A stretch of 64,000 nucleotides of DNA from Candidatus Galacturonatibacter soehngenii (GTDB lineage Bacteria > Bacillota > Clostridia > Lachnospirales > Lachnospiraceae): positions 62,001 to 126,000 of the forward strand of contig NZ_WAGX01000002.1 in assembly GCF_008830185.1 (NCBI RefSeq), read 5' to 3'. Positions 27,965 through 37,344 of the stretch are shown in pieces. A program made the position numbers and the translations under genes. Each line of letters opens with the position of its first letter. Within the stretch, counting starts at the first letter, position 1. The notes beneath the pieces are model-generated. The model saw nothing but the letters and a program-made list of their open reading frames with translations, did no database searches and was not told the origin of the DNA.

Positions 27965-29236
27965 ATGAAAGTATTAATTGTTGGAGGAGGCGGAAGGGAA
28001 CATGCTATCGCAAGGCAGGTTGCCCAAAGCAAGAAGGTAGATAAAATATATTGTGCCCCAGGTAATGCTGGAATTGAGGAATATGCAGAATGCATTAATA
28101 TAGGAGTTATGGAGTTTGATAAGCTAGTCTCTTTTGCAAAAGAAAAAGAGATTGACCTAACAGTGATAGGACCAGATGATCCTTTGGTAGGTGGAATAGT
28201 AGATCCTTTTGAGGCAGCAGGATTACGTGTATTTGGACCAAGGAAAAATGCTGCCATTTTAGAAGGGTCTAAAGCTTTTTCAAAAGATCTTATGAAAAAA
28301 TACAAGATTCCAACCGCTGCCTATGAAACGTTTGAGAATCCAGATGCGGCAATTGCTTATTTAGAACAAGCCCAATATCCGATTGTATTAAAAGCAGATG
28401 GCTTAGCACTTGGTAAGGGCGTATTAATCTGTAATACCTTAGAAGAAGCCAAAGACGGAGTAAAACTCATGATGCTTGATATGCAGTTTGGTGAAGCGGG
28501 AAGTCGTATCGTAGTGGAAGAATTTATGACAGGAAGAGAAGTATCTGTTTTAGCTTTTGTGGATGGAAAAACCATTAAGACCATGACATCTGCGCAAGAT
28601 CACAAAAGAGCCGAAGATGGTGATAAAGGGTTAAATACAGGAGGAATGGGAACTTTTTCTCCAAGTCCTTTTTATACAAAGGAAGTTGATGATTTTTGCA
28701 ATCAGTATATTTACCAAGCTACAGTGGATGCTTTGGCTTTAGAGGGAAGAGAATTTAAGGGAATAATTTTCTTTGGTCTTATGCTGACTGAAAAAGGACC
28801 AAGGGTATTAGAATATAATGCACGTTTTGGAGATCCAGAAGCACAGGTGGTACTTCCAAGAATGAAAAATGATATAGTTGAAGTATTTGAAGCATGTATT
28901 GATGGAACACTAGATTCAATTGATTTAGAATTTGAAGACAATGCCGCAGTTTGCGTTGTGTTAGCATCCAAGGGTTATCCCGTTTCATATGAAAAAGGAA
29001 AGGTTATTAAAGGCCTTGAGTCTTTCAAAGAAAAAGAAGGATACTATGTATTTCATGCTGGCACATCAAAGACAGAGGATAAAATTGTAACAAATGGGGG
29101 ACGCGTTCTTGGTGTAACGGCAAAAGGTATTGACTTAAAGCAAGCAAGAGCCAATGCTTACGAAGCGACCAAATGGATAGATTTTTCCAATAAATATTGT
29201 AGAAGTGATATAGGAAAAGCAATTGACGAAGTATAA
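27965..29236 (+). CDS. purD: Phosphoribosylamine-glycine ligase
   Basis: PurD makes GAR from phosphoribosylamine, glycine and ATP. The 423-residue ATP-grasp protein begins KVLIVGGGGREHA and has LKADGLALGKGV and LEYNARFGDPE. AAAGGAGGAA precedes the start. purH, usually between purN and purD in Firmicutes clusters, is missing here, as are purC, purF, purL and purB. Confidence 0.96.
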   Translation: MKVLIVGGGGREHAIARQVAQSKKVDKIYCAPGNAGIEEYAECINIGVMEFDKLVSFAKEKEIDLTVIGPDDPLVGGIVDPFEAAGLRVFGPRKNAAILEGSKAFSKDLMKKYKIPTAAYETFENPDAAIAYLEQAQYPIVLKADGLALGKGVLICNTLEEAKDGVKLMMLDMQFGEAGSRIVVEEFMTGREVSVLAFVDGKTIKTMTSAQDHKRAEDGDKGLNTGGMGTFSPSPFYTKEVDDFCNQYIYQATVDALALEGREFKGIIFFGLMLTEKGPRVLEYNARFGDPEAQVVLPRMKNDIVEVFEACIDGTLDSIDLEFEDNAAVCVVLASKGYPVSYEKGKVIKGLESFKEKEGYYVFHAGTSKTEDKIVTNGGRVLGVTAKGIDLKQARANAYEATKWIDFSNKYCRSDIGKAIDEV

Positions 29237-29247
29237 ATATTCTAAGT

Positions 29248-29283
29248 ATGACAGAGAAGGTTATCGAACTCTGTCATATTTTG
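29248..29283 (+). terminator. Intrinsic terminator after purD
   Basis: TATGACAGAG (29248-29257) pairs with CTCTGTCATA (29269-29278), followed by TTTTG. Confidence 0.8.
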
Positions 29284-29325
29284 TATTATTTTGCGATAAA
29301 AACAAGACTATTTTAATAAATTGTA

Positions 29326-29353
29326 TTGAAATAAAAACAATAAATGATATAAT
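29326..29353 (+). promoter_or_regulatory. Promoter of the PL9 pectate lyase gene
   Basis: TTGAAA (29326-29331), a 16-base spacer, and TATAAT (29348-29353). The leader is about 120 bases and holds a cre site and a small hairpin with a GCAA loop (29432-29447). Confidence 0.6.
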
Positions 29354-29398
29354 AATATTAAAGTTAGAATAATCTCTAGCTTTAAGTTTTACAAGTTA

Positions 29399-29413
29399 TT
29401 GCAAACGTTTGCA
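29399..29413 (+). promoter_or_regulatory. Catabolite-response element (cre)
   Basis: TTGCAAACGTTTGCA fits the cre consensus WTGNAANCGNWNNCW at every position and contains a perfect 14-base palindrome (29400-29413). It lies about 40 bases downstream of the predicted transcription start, a roadblock position for CcpA. Another LacI-family regulator could also bind it. Confidence 0.75.
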
Positions 29414-29479
29414 GATGAGGGAAGATTACCATCTCAGGCAACTGAGAGGGATCTAATAAAATGAAAAGGGGTAAAGAGA

Positions 29480-30484
29480 ATGAAGAGGGTATTTAGTATT
29501 TTAATGACATGCGTGATGTTAGCTAGTTTGGTATTAATCAGTGAGGTTCCAGTCATTGCGGCAACCAATTATTATGTTTCACCAAGTGGAAGTGATTCGA
29601 ACGTGGGAACCAGTTCGAGTAAACCGTATAAAACGCTGGCCAAGGCAGTATCAAGTGCCAGTGCTGGGAGCACAATTTATATGATGAGTGGAACACACAG
29701 CTATTCCTCAACGGTTAAGTTGTCTAAAAATGGGACTTCTAGTTCGCGAATTAAGATAACTAACTATAGTGGAAGTACACCAGTAATTGATTTTTCAGCG
29801 ATGCCTGAAAATACGAGCAACAGAGGGCTTCAAATATCTGGAAGCTACTGGACGATATCAGGCTTAAAAATTCAAGAGGCTGGAGATAATGGTATTTATA
29901 TTACTGGAAATAATAACATTGTTCAAAATTGTGAAATTACAAAATGTCACGATACTGGTTTACAATTGAGTAATGGAGCATCAAACAACCAAATCATTAG
30001 TGTGACATCCACGTATCATTATGACAACGCAACGAATGGTGAAAATGCGGATGGATTTGCAGCAAAACTAAATATTGGACCAGGTAACACATTCACTGAT
30101 TGCAAAGCATACTACAATTCAGATGATGGATTTGATTTTTATCAAGCAGGTAATGCGGTAAAGGTTTATAAAAGTGAAGCTTCCTACAATGGTCGTGGTG
30201 ATGGCAATGGTCAAGGATTTAAGGTTGGTGGAAACTTTACAGCTGACAAACATTATTTGGAGAATTGTACTGCAATTGGAAATAAAGCAAGAGGATTTGA
30301 CCAAAATAACAATACAGGAGCAGTTACACTAGTCAACTGTACAGGAACAAAAAATAAAGTAAACTTTTACTTTCCAAAAGCACCAAGTTCAGGTTCCCAT
30401 AGTTTTACAGGATGTATATCTAATAGTGGTAGCAGTAAAGATGTAGTAGTTGGAAAAATAACGAAGTGCTCTTTTAACCAATAA
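29480..30484 (+). CDS. Secreted pectate lyase, PL9 family
   Basis: The protein cleaves polygalacturonate by calcium-dependent beta-elimination outside the cell. A signal peptide (residues 1-28, cleavage after VIAA) leads into a right-handed parallel beta-helix. The PL9 residues fit PelL spacing: Asp191 in ADGF and Asp215, Asp216, Asp219 in SDDGFDF as calcium ligands, and Lys248 in GFKVGG as probable catalytic base. At 334 residues it is a compact, single-domain member without a binding module. It stands alone between two terminators, with a cre site in its leader, so glucose repression is likely. Confidence 0.85.
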   Translation: MKRVFSILMTCVMLASLVLISEVPVIAATNYYVSPSGSDSNVGTSSSKPYKTLAKAVSSASAGSTIYMMSGTHSYSSTVKLSKNGTSSSRIKITNYSGSTPVIDFSAMPENTSNRGLQISGSYWTISGLKIQEAGDNGIYITGNNNIVQNCEITKCHDTGLQLSNGASNNQIISVTSTYHYDNATNGENADGFAAKLNIGPGNTFTDCKAYYNSDDGFDFYQAGNAVKVYKSEASYNGRGDGNGQGFKVGGNFTADKHYLENCTAIGNKARGFDQNNNTGAVTLVNCTGTKNKVNFYFPKAPSSGSHSFTGCISNSGSSKDVVVGKITKCSFNQ

Positions 30485-30494
30485 AGAAAGATAC

Positions 30495-30531
30495 AATAGC
30501 GAGAAGGAAGAATCTTCCTTCTCGCTATTTG
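30495..30531 (+). terminator. Intrinsic terminator after the PL9 gene
   Basis: AATAGCGAGAAGGAAG (30495-30510) pairs with CTTCCTTCTCGCTATT, followed by TTG. The stem is near perfect. Confidence 0.8.
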
Positions 30532-30678
30532 TACCTATAAAGACAAAGGTATTAGTGGTTAATTAATTAACGAACTAAAAGGTTTCCATAGCATAGTTTT
30601 TATGTTAAAGTATATAAGGAAAATTATTATAAAACCAAAAGAATCATAGGAGTGAACTTAGTTTATGGAGGCAATAGA

Positions 30679-32637
30679 ATGAATGATTTGGAGCTAAAAT
30701 ATTTAAAAAGTATTGCGAATCTATATCCAACGATAGCGTCGGCTTCAACGGAAATAATCAATCTGCAATCAATCCTTAATTTACCAAAAGGAACAGAGCA
30801 TTTTTTGACTGATATTCATGGTGCAGATGAGCAATTTTTGCATGTACTTAAAAACGGATCAGGTTCCGTCATTCGTAAAATTAATGACGCATTTGGAAAT
30901 ACGTTAAGCAGCAGAGACAAAAAAATGCTTGCAACGTTAATTTACTATCCAGAACAAAAGATAGAAATTGTTTTAAAAGAAGAAGAAAATATTGAAGACT
31001 GGTACAAGATTACATTACATAGATTAATCCAAATTAGCAAACGAGTAGCATCTAAATATACCAGATCAAAGGTAAGAAAGGCTTTACCAAAAGATTTTGC
31101 ATACATCATAGAAGAATTAATTACAGAAAAAGCCGAGGTCTTGGATAAAGAAGCGTACTACAATGAGATTATCAATACGATTATTCGAATAGGTAGAGCA
31201 AAGGAATTTATTATCGCCTTAAGCAAGTTAATTCAAAGACTTGTTATTGATCATTTGCATATCATTGGTGATATTTTTGACAGAGGGCCAGGGCCGCATA
31301 TTATTATGGATACCCTAATGGAATACCATTCCGTAGACATTCAATGGGGCAATCATGATATTTTATGGATGGGAGCAGCATCAGGGCATCTTGCATGTAT
31401 TGCGAATGTTGTGCGTATTTCTGCAAAGCATGGTAATTTAGATATGCTAGAAGAAGGCTATGGAATTAATCTCATACCGCTTGCAACTTTTGCATTAAAT
31501 ACGTATAATGACGACAAATGCAAATGTTTCCACATCAATAATTCCTCACGAGATTATGATAAAGACTTGGATTTAGACAATAAAATGCACAAAGCAATTT
31601 CAATCATTCAGTTTAAGCTTGAGGGACAGTTAATTAAGAGAAGACCAGATTTTCAAATGAATCATAGGTTGCTTTTAGATAAGATTAATTTTGACACGAA
31701 TCGTATTCTAATAGATGGAAAAGAATATGAGTTGTTAGATTCCAACTTTCCAACCATCGACAGACAAGATCCTTATAAGCTTACAGTAGAAGAAGAACAA
31801 GTTATGGAGCGCTTAAAGTCGGCATTTTTAAAATGTGAAAAACTGCAAAAGCATGTTCGTTTCTTATTTTCAAAAGGTAGCTTGTATAAAGTTTATAATT
31901 CGAATCTCCTCTATCACGGCTGTGTTCCTCTAAATAAAGATGGAAGTTTTAAGACCATTACATTATTTGGAAAACAATACAGTGGAAAAGCTTGGTATGA
32001 TTTTCTTGAAAATTATGCAAGAAAAGCTTATTACTGTGAGGACGATATTGAAGTTAGGCAAAAAGGACAAGACATCATATGGTATATCTGGTCGAATGAA
32101 AACTCACCTTTGTTTGGAAAAACGAAAATGGCTACGTTTGAACGATATTTTTTAAGCGACAAAGAGATGCATAAGGAGCAAAAGAACTACTATTATTCTC
32201 TATTAGAGGAGGAAGATGTAGTCAATCGAATTCTAGAGGAATTTAATGTAGACAGTAAAACTGGACATATTATAAATGGGCATATGCCAGTGGAACTTAA
32301 AAAAGGTGAAAATCCAATTAAATGCAATGGAAAACTATTGATTATTGATGGAGGGTTTTCTAAGGCATATCAAAGAAAAACAGGAATAGCAGGTTATACT
32401 TTAATTTCTAACTCCGTAGGTCTTCGCTTGGTTTCTCATGAGCCATTCGAATCGGCAGAGGATGCCATCGTAAATGAAAAGGACATTCATTCAGATACCA
32501 CAATTGTTGAGAGTTTCTCTAACAGAAGATGTGTAGGAGATACCGATATTGGAAAAGAATTAAAAGAAAAAATAAAAGAATTAGAGGCTTTACTTCGTGC
32601 TTATAGAAGGGGTACATTAATCGAAAAAGAGCTTTAA
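30679..32637 (+). CDS. fbp: Fructose-1,6-bisphosphatase, class III
   Basis: This enzyme hydrolyses fructose 1,6-bisphosphate in gluconeogenesis. The 652-residue protein is the Firmicutes class III form with metallophosphoesterase motifs DIHGADEQF (45-53), [11 protein letters not shown] and WGNHD, plus the later [11 protein letters not shown]. The start at 30679 has GGAGG with proper spacing; a GTG at 30652 is in frame but too near its own AGGAG. It is a single-gene unit closed by a strong terminator. Confidence 0.95.
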   Translation: MNDLELKYLKSIANLYPTIASASTEIINLQSILNLPKGTEHFLTDIHGADEQFLHVLKNGSGSVIRKINDAFGNTLSSRDKKMLATLIYYPEQKIEIVLKEEENIEDWYKITLHRLIQISKRVASKYTRSKVRKALPKDFAYIIEELITEKAEVLDKEAYYNEIINTIIRIGRAKEFIIALSKLIQRLVIDHLHIIGDIFDRGPGPHIIMDTLMEYHSVDIQWGNHDILWMGAASGHLACIANVVRISAKHGNLDMLEEGYGINLIPLATFALNTYNDDKCKCFHINNSSRDYDKDLDLDNKMHKAISIIQFKLEGQLIKRRPDFQMNHRLLLDKINFDTNRILIDGKEYELLDSNFPTIDRQDPYKLTVEEEQVMERLKSAFLKCEKLQKHVRFLFSKGSLYKVYNSNLLYHGCVPLNKDGSFKTITLFGKQYSGKAWYDFLENYARKAYYCEDDIEVRQKGQDIIWYIWSNENSPLFGKTKMATFERYFLSDKEMHKEQKNYYYSLLEEEDVVNRILEEFNVDSKTGHIINGHMPVELKKGENPIKCNGKLLIIDGGFSKAYQRKTGIAGYTLISNSVGLRLVSHEPFESAEDAIVNEKDIHSDTTIVESFSNRRCVGDTDIGKELKEKIKELEALLRAYRRGTLIEKEL

Positions 32638-32706
32638 GAAAAGATATTTATAGTGTAAAAAACAGTCGAATGAGTTCACGAAAAATACACAAAAATATTT
32701 CATAAA

Positions 32707-32757
32707 AAACACATTTTATTACTATGCTACTACATGGGTAATAAAGTGTGTTTTTTT
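32707..32757 (+). terminator. Intrinsic terminator after fbp
   Basis: AAACACATTTTATTAC (32707-32722) pairs with GTAATAAAGTGTGTTT (from 32738), running into seven T residues (32751-32757). Confidence 0.9.
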
Positions 32758-32808
32758 CCAATTTAAGCACACACTTTGTTCTAATAATAATTCTAGGAGG
32801 GACAAAAG

Positions 32809-33834
32809 TTGATAGAAGTAAAAAACCTTGTAAAAAGGTATGGTGACAATATCGCAGTAGATCATTTAAACTTTACAGTTGAAAAAGGACAAATCTATGG
32901 TTTCCTAGGACCAAACGGTGCGGGTAAATCAACTACAATGAATATCATTACAGGCTATATTGCAGCCTCTGATGGGGAAGTAATCATCAATGGTCATAAT
33001 ATTTTTGAAGAGCCAGAGTTGGCAAAAAAATCGATTGGATATTTACCTGAAATACCACCTCTTTATGTAGATATGACACCATATGAATATTTAAAGTTTG
33101 CAGCCGAATTAAAAAAGATTGAAAAAAAAGAAAGAAAACAAATGATTGATGAAGTAATGAAACTTACAAAAATAACAGATGTAAGTAATCGACTCATTAA
33201 GAATCTGTCAAAAGGGTATAAGCAAAGAGTAGGACTTGCCCAAGCAATACTTGGATATCCAGAAGTAATTATATTAGATGAGCCAACGGTAGGATTAGAC
33301 CCAAAGCAGATTATTGAAATTAGAGATTTAATCAAAAGCCTGAGTAAAAAACATACGGTTATATTAAGTTCACATATTTTATCGGAAGTAAGTGCAGTTT
33401 GTGACCACGTTATGATTTTATCGAAAGGAAAGTTAGTTGCCAGTGATAAGCCAGAAGAATTAAGTAAATTAATGGTTGGCTCTAATACTTTAGAACTTAC
33501 GATAAAAGAAGAAGAGGCAAAGGTTAGAGAAATTCTAAATGAAATGACAGAAATTATAGAATTTAGTATACATAGTTCAGTTGAAGAGGATGCAGTTGAT
33601 ATTACATTAAAAACGAAGCAACAAATAGATATCAGAGAAAAAATCTTTTACGAAATGGCGAAAGAAAAATGTCCTATTTTAGCAATGAAAGTATCAAATA
33701 TGTCACTTGAAGATGTATTTCTTGAGTTAACCGCCACAGATAAAGAGGTAAGACAAAGTCAGCTTATATTAGAAAATCAGTCTATTGAATCAAAGCAAAA
33801 TGAGGAGGAACAAGAAGATGATAGCAATTTATAA
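32809..33834 (+). CDS. ABC transporter ATPase, Gld-type system
   Basis: The 341-residue protein is an ABC-2 type nucleotide-binding subunit with Walker A GPNGAGKST (37-45), signature LSKGYKQRVGLAQA, Walker B VIILDEPTVGLDP and an H-loop SSHIL. The C-terminal 110 residues form an extra acidic regulatory part. The start is TTG with AGGAGGG upstream. It overlaps the permease gene by 17 bases. It heads a four-gene operon that resembles the GldA-GldF-GldG arrangement; outside gliding bacteria such systems have no settled substrate. Confidence 0.88.
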   Translation: MIEVKNLVKRYGDNIAVDHLNFTVEKGQIYGFLGPNGAGKSTTMNIITGYIAASDGEVIINGHNIFEEPELAKKSIGYLPEIPPLYVDMTPYEYLKFAAELKKIEKKERKQMIDEVMKLTKITDVSNRLIKNLSKGYKQRVGLAQAILGYPEVIILDEPTVGLDPKQIIEIRDLIKSLSKKHTVILSSHILSEVSAVCDHVMILSKGKLVASDKPEELSKLMVGSNTLELTIKEEEAKVREILNEMTEIIEFSIHSSVEEDAVDITLKTKQQIDIREKIFYEMAKEKCPILAMKVSNMSLEDVFLELTATDKEVRQSQLILENQSIESKQNEEEQEDDSNL

Positions 33835-34681
33835 AAGAGAGTTAAAATCATATCTCACATCTATGACGGGTTATATTTTTATGGCCTTTATCATGTTTTT
33901 GGTTGGGATTTATTTTACGGCATATAATTTGACATATGGATATTCGCACTTTGGGTATGTATTATCTTTGTCTGTCTTTGCTTTTTTAATAGTTGTACCT
34001 ATTTTAACAATGAGATTGCTGGCGGAAGAAAAGAGACAAAAAACAGATCAAATTTTATTAACGGCACCTGTAAGGGTAATGGATATTATTTTGGGAAAAT
34101 ACTTTGCAATACTTACCATATTTACTATTCCAATCGTCTTATTTTGTTTCTATCCATTGTTGTTATCAAGGTTTGGTACGGTATCATACTTGATGGCTTA
34201 TACCTCAATTATCGGCTACTACTTTTTAGGAGCCGCCTATTTAGCAGTTGGAATGTTTATTTCTTCCTTAACAGAAAGTCAAGTAATAGCAGCAGTTCTT
34301 TCTTTTGGAGCGTTGCTTGTAAGTTATATGATTACGGGACTTAGTCAATTTATATCGAGCACAGCATTTGCCTCATTTATGGGATTTTCCATTCTAATTA
34401 TCATAATTGCTGTGATTGCTTACAGCATGACTAAAAATATGGCATTTTCAGCTGGATTGGCACTTGTACTAGAATGCATCACAACAATATTATACTTATA
34501 TAAAGCAACCTTGTTTGCAAGTTCCATTTCAAAATTATTAAATGTCATTGACCTAGCATCACGATACGAGAATTTTGTAAAAGGAATCTTTGATGTGACA
34601 GGAATCGTTTATTATGTATCCGTGATTTTAATATTTATATTTCTAACGGTTCAGTCAGTACAAAAAAGACGCTGGAGTTAA
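33818..34681 (+). CDS. ABC-2 type permease, Gld-type system
   Basis: The 287-residue protein has about six transmembrane helices, beginning MIAIYKRELKSYLTSMTGYI, a style typical of GldF/NosY-like permeases. The start at 33818 is preferred because GAGGAGGAA lies just upstream; the open frame continues 11 codons further 5'. It forms the membrane channel for the ATPase encoded immediately before it. Confidence 0.85.
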   Translation: MIAIYKRELKSYLTSMTGYIFMAFIMFLVGIYFTAYNLTYGYSHFGYVLSLSVFAFLIVVPILTMRLLAEEKRQKTDQILLTAPVRVMDIILGKYFAILTIFTIPIVLFCFYPLLLSRFGTVSYLMAYTSIIGYYFLGAAYLAVGMFISSLTESQVIAAVLSFGALLVSYMITGLSQFISSTAFASFMGFSILIIIIAVIAYSMTKNMAFSAGLALVLECITTILYLYKATLFASSISKLLNVIDLASRYENFVKGIFDVTGIVYYVSVILIFIFLTVQSVQKRRWS

Positions 34682-34698
34682 TGGGAGGTGAATGAAAG

Positions 34699-36156
34699 AT
34701 GAAGCATTTTTTGAATCAGAAAAAAGAAAGAAAAGAGCCAAAGTTAATCAATAAAAAGAGCCTTAGAAATGGTTCCTATAGTATGGTTATTACTGCATTT
34801 GTATTAGCGATAGTTGTAATAATGAATCTAGTTATTCATAACTTGCCATCTACATACACAAAGTTTGACTTAAGTGATACCAAACTTTTTACTATTTCAG
34901 AAGAAACAAAGAACGTAGTAAGCAATATGAAAGAGGATGTAACCCTTTATTTGATTGCACAGACAGGTAGCGAAGATAAGACGATTGTAACCCTTTTAGA
35001 TCAATATAAGGCACTCTCCTCCAATTTATCCGTTGTATATAAAGACCCTGTACTATATCCTAATTTTGTCTCAGCTTATACATCAGACGGACTAAATGAA
35101 AACAGCATAATAGTTGAAAGCGCAAAACGCTCCAAGGTGATTGATTATAGTAGTATCTATCAGGTAACAACGGATTACTCCACTTATGAAAAAAAAACAG
35201 ATTTTGATGGAGAAGGACAGCTTACCAGCGCAATTGATTTTGTAATCTCTGATAATTTACCAATTATCTATACGTTGGAAGGGCACAATGAACAAAGTCT
35301 TTCAAGTGAACTAAAAGAGGCGATTGAAAAACAAAACATTACGATTCAATCTCTTAGTCTTGTAACAAATGAAGCAGTTCCTAGTGATTGTAAAAGTTTA
35401 TTGATTTACTCTCCGCTTAAAGACATTTCAACAGAAGAAGTAGAAAAAATAAAAGATTATTTAAATGCAGGTGGAAACGCATTTATCGTTTCGGGCTATA
35501 CAGAAGATGAATTAACGAATTTTAATCAATTACTAGCGGCGTATGGAGTGGCAAAGACAAATGAAGTCGTGTTTGAAGGAGATGCAAATAATTATGCAAG
35601 ACCTTATAATCATTATCTTGTTCCAGTGATTGAAAGCCATGAGATTACCTCTCCTCTCATTTTGGCAAAGGAAAAGATTTTGCTTCCTTATGCACTTGGT
35701 ATTACCCAATTAGAGACAAAGCCTGAAACAGTAACCATTGAGAAGCTGTTAAGTTCAACAAACGCTTCGTATGGAAAACTTCTAACCTCGAATACCTCGT
35801 CTACGGAAAAAGAGGCAGAAGATATAGAGGGCCCATTTGATTTAGCTGTAGCCATTACAAATACAATTAATGAAAATACAGAAAGTAAAATGATTTTGGC
35901 AACTTCTGATTATTTATTAGATGATTCAGCCAATCAAACTGTAGCGGGGGGGAATCGTGATTTTATTTTAAATTCCTTGAAATGGATTTGTGAGCAAGAA
36001 AGCACTATCACCATACATGCAAAAAGCATGGATAGCCAAAAGTTAGTCTTAAATGCAGCCCAGATAAACTTCTGGAGTCTTATTATTATGATTTTATTAC
36101 CTCTTATCGTAATTGTAACAGGAATCGTGATATGGCTAAAAAGGAGAAAAAAATAA
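34699..36156 (+). CDS. GldG-like auxiliary ABC protein
   Basis: The 485-residue protein has an N-terminal transmembrane helix (about residues 28-46), a large extracytoplasmic domain of the ABC-auxiliary/GldG family (start KFDLSDTKLFTISEETKNV, then a Rossmann-like part with YTLEGHNEQSLSSEL), and a C-terminal helix (about 457-479) followed by a basic tail. It would sit on the outer face and work with the ABC-2 complex. GGGAGGTGAA precedes the ATG. Its stop overlaps the next start (TAATG). Confidence 0.8.
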   Translation: MKHFLNQKKERKEPKLINKKSLRNGSYSMVITAFVLAIVVIMNLVIHNLPSTYTKFDLSDTKLFTISEETKNVVSNMKEDVTLYLIAQTGSEDKTIVTLLDQYKALSSNLSVVYKDPVLYPNFVSAYTSDGLNENSIIVESAKRSKVIDYSSIYQVTTDYSTYEKKTDFDGEGQLTSAIDFVISDNLPIIYTLEGHNEQSLSSELKEAIEKQNITIQSLSLVTNEAVPSDCKSLLIYSPLKDISTEEVEKIKDYLNAGGNAFIVSGYTEDELTNFNQLLAAYGVAKTNEVVFEGDANNYARPYNHYLVPVIESHEITSPLILAKEKILLPYALGITQLETKPETVTIEKLLSSTNASYGKLLTSNTSSTEKEAEDIEGPFDLAVAITNTINENTESKMILATSDYLLDDSANQTVAGGNRDFILNSLKWICEQESTITIHAKSMDSQKLVLNAAQINFWSLIIMILLPLIVIVTGIVIWLKRRKK

Positions 36157-36740
36157 TGTCAAAGAAAAGTAAAATGAGAAAACTTATTTCATTATTTGTT
36201 TTATTGGTTCTTTTCATTGTACTTTATTTTGTAGTAGAAACAGTAAATAAGGGAAAAGAAAAGGCAAATGAAGCAAAGAATGAAGCCAGTATTTCCATTC
36301 ACAAAATGGATGTTGCAAACATAATATCCTTTTCTTATCAATACGAAGGGATACAATATCTATTTCAAAAAGAAAATGATGTATGGATTTGCACAAACGA
36401 TACAAGTATTGAGCTTGATCAGAATTTAGTGGATAATTTAATTCATAAATTCAAAGACGTATCAGCAAGTCGAATAGTAGAAGAAAATTCGTCTGATTTA
36501 TCGCAATATGGACTTGATAATCCTACCAATATCATTAAAGTAACCGATAAATTTGATAAAACCGTCATTTTTAATATTGGAAATGAAAACAAAATCGTAA
36601 ATGGATATTATATTAAAACACAGGAAAATAATACGGTTTATTTAATTGATAACTTTCCTACTTTTTTTAATAAAAATTTAGATGATTTAAAAAAAGTTCA
36701 AGATGACTCAAACTCAACAGATACAACAACGCAGGAATAA
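36156..36740 (+). CDS. DUF4340-like membrane-anchored protein
   Basis: The roughly 194-residue protein has an N-terminal membrane anchor (residues about 9-26) and an external domain resembling DUF4340 (ISFSYQYEGIQYLFQKENDVW, then LSQYGLDNPTNIIKV). DUF4340 proteins regularly accompany GldG-like ABC systems. The start at 36156 overlaps the upstream stop and has AAGGAGA upstream; an ATG at 36132 lies before that element and is less likely. The function is unknown. Confidence 0.75.
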   Translation: MSKKSKMRKLISLFVLLVLFIVLYFVVETVNKGKEKANEAKNEASISIHKMDVANIISFSYQYEGIQYLFQKENDVWICTNDTSIELDQNLVDNLIHKFKDVSASRIVEENSSDLSQYGLDNPTNIIKVTDKFDKTVIFNIGNENKIVNGYYIKTQENNTVYLIDNFPTFFNKNLDDLKKVQDDSNSTDTTTQE

Positions 36741-36778
36741 AAAATTATGTATAAAAGTTTGGTTTTAAGTGCATATTA

Positions 36779-36795
36779 ATATTGAAATTCAATAT
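36779..36795. repeat. 17-base palindrome upstream of the Thr-rich lipoprotein gene
   Basis: ATATTGAA and TTCAATAT flank a single A (36779-36795). There is no T tract, so an operator or weak mRNA-end hairpin is equally possible. Confidence 0.4.
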
Positions 36796-36821
36796 GTAAT
36801 TATGTAAAGGAGAAACCAATT

Positions 36822-37232
36822 ATGAAAAAGTTGAAAAAAATTTGTGTTGGAGCGCTTTTGGTAGTTTCAATTGCTTGTTTAACTGCATGTACAAATGATG
36901 CAACAAAGGACAATGCAAAAAATAACACAAAGACTGAAAGCGGAACAAATTCAACAACTGATACCAATAAAGCCAATGGCAATACTGGTACCACAACAAA
37001 TGATAGTACCACAGGTAGCACAACTGGAAATACGACAGGAAGTACCACCGATACAACTGGTACAACAGACACCACAGGCACTACAGGCACTACAGATAAG
37101 GGTGTTGTTGGTGAAGTGGCTGATGATGTAAAAGATGCAGCTGATACAGCAGGTGATAAAGTTGAGGATGCAGTGGAGGGTAACAATACCACTACGACCG
37201 ATAATAATACTTCAACAACAAAAAATAATTAA
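36822..37232 (+). CDS. Thr/Asn/Gly-rich lipoprotein
   Basis: The 136-residue protein has a lipoprotein signal peptide (lipobox LTAC, lipidated Cys23), then a low-complexity stretch rich in Thr, Asn, Gly and Ser (about 30-90), a short amphipathic block GEVADDVKDAADTAGDKVED (about 96-115), and a Thr/Asn tail. The first and last parts look like disordered cell-wall spacers. AAAGGAGAAA precedes the ATG. The function is unknown; it is not clearly part of the ABC operon before it. Confidence 0.75.
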   Translation: MKKLKKICVGALLVVSIACLTACTNDATKDNAKNNTKTESGTNSTTDTNKANGNTGTTTNDSTTGSTTGNTTGSTTDTTGTTDTTGTTGTTDKGVVGEVADDVKDAADTAGDKVEDAVEGNNTTTTDNNTSTTKNN

Positions 37233-37273
37233 TTAAGATTCTTGTTTTGTACGTATAATTTGGATATAATAAT

Positions 37274-37316
37274 AAAAAGCTAGGTAAAACAATTACTAAG
37301 TTTTACTTAGCTTTTT
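37274..37316 (+). terminator. Intrinsic terminator before hisA-type gene
   Basis: AAAAAGCTAGGTAAAAC (37274-37290) pairs with GTTTTACTTAGCTTTTT (37300-37316). A promoter-like TTGTTT-N17-TATAAT (37242-37270) lies immediately upstream, so it could also work as an attenuator for the next gene. Confidence 0.75.
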
Positions 37317-37344
37317 ATTATTATAAAGAATGGATGGAAAAGAA

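Noticed and set aside
27889-28305. 138-codon minus-strand frame
   Set aside because: Shadow of the well-conserved purD coding strand.
36800-37192. Long minus-strand open frame rich in Val/Pro/Ser
   Set aside because: It is the antisense reading of the Thr/Gly-rich lipoprotein repeats and has no ribosome-binding site.
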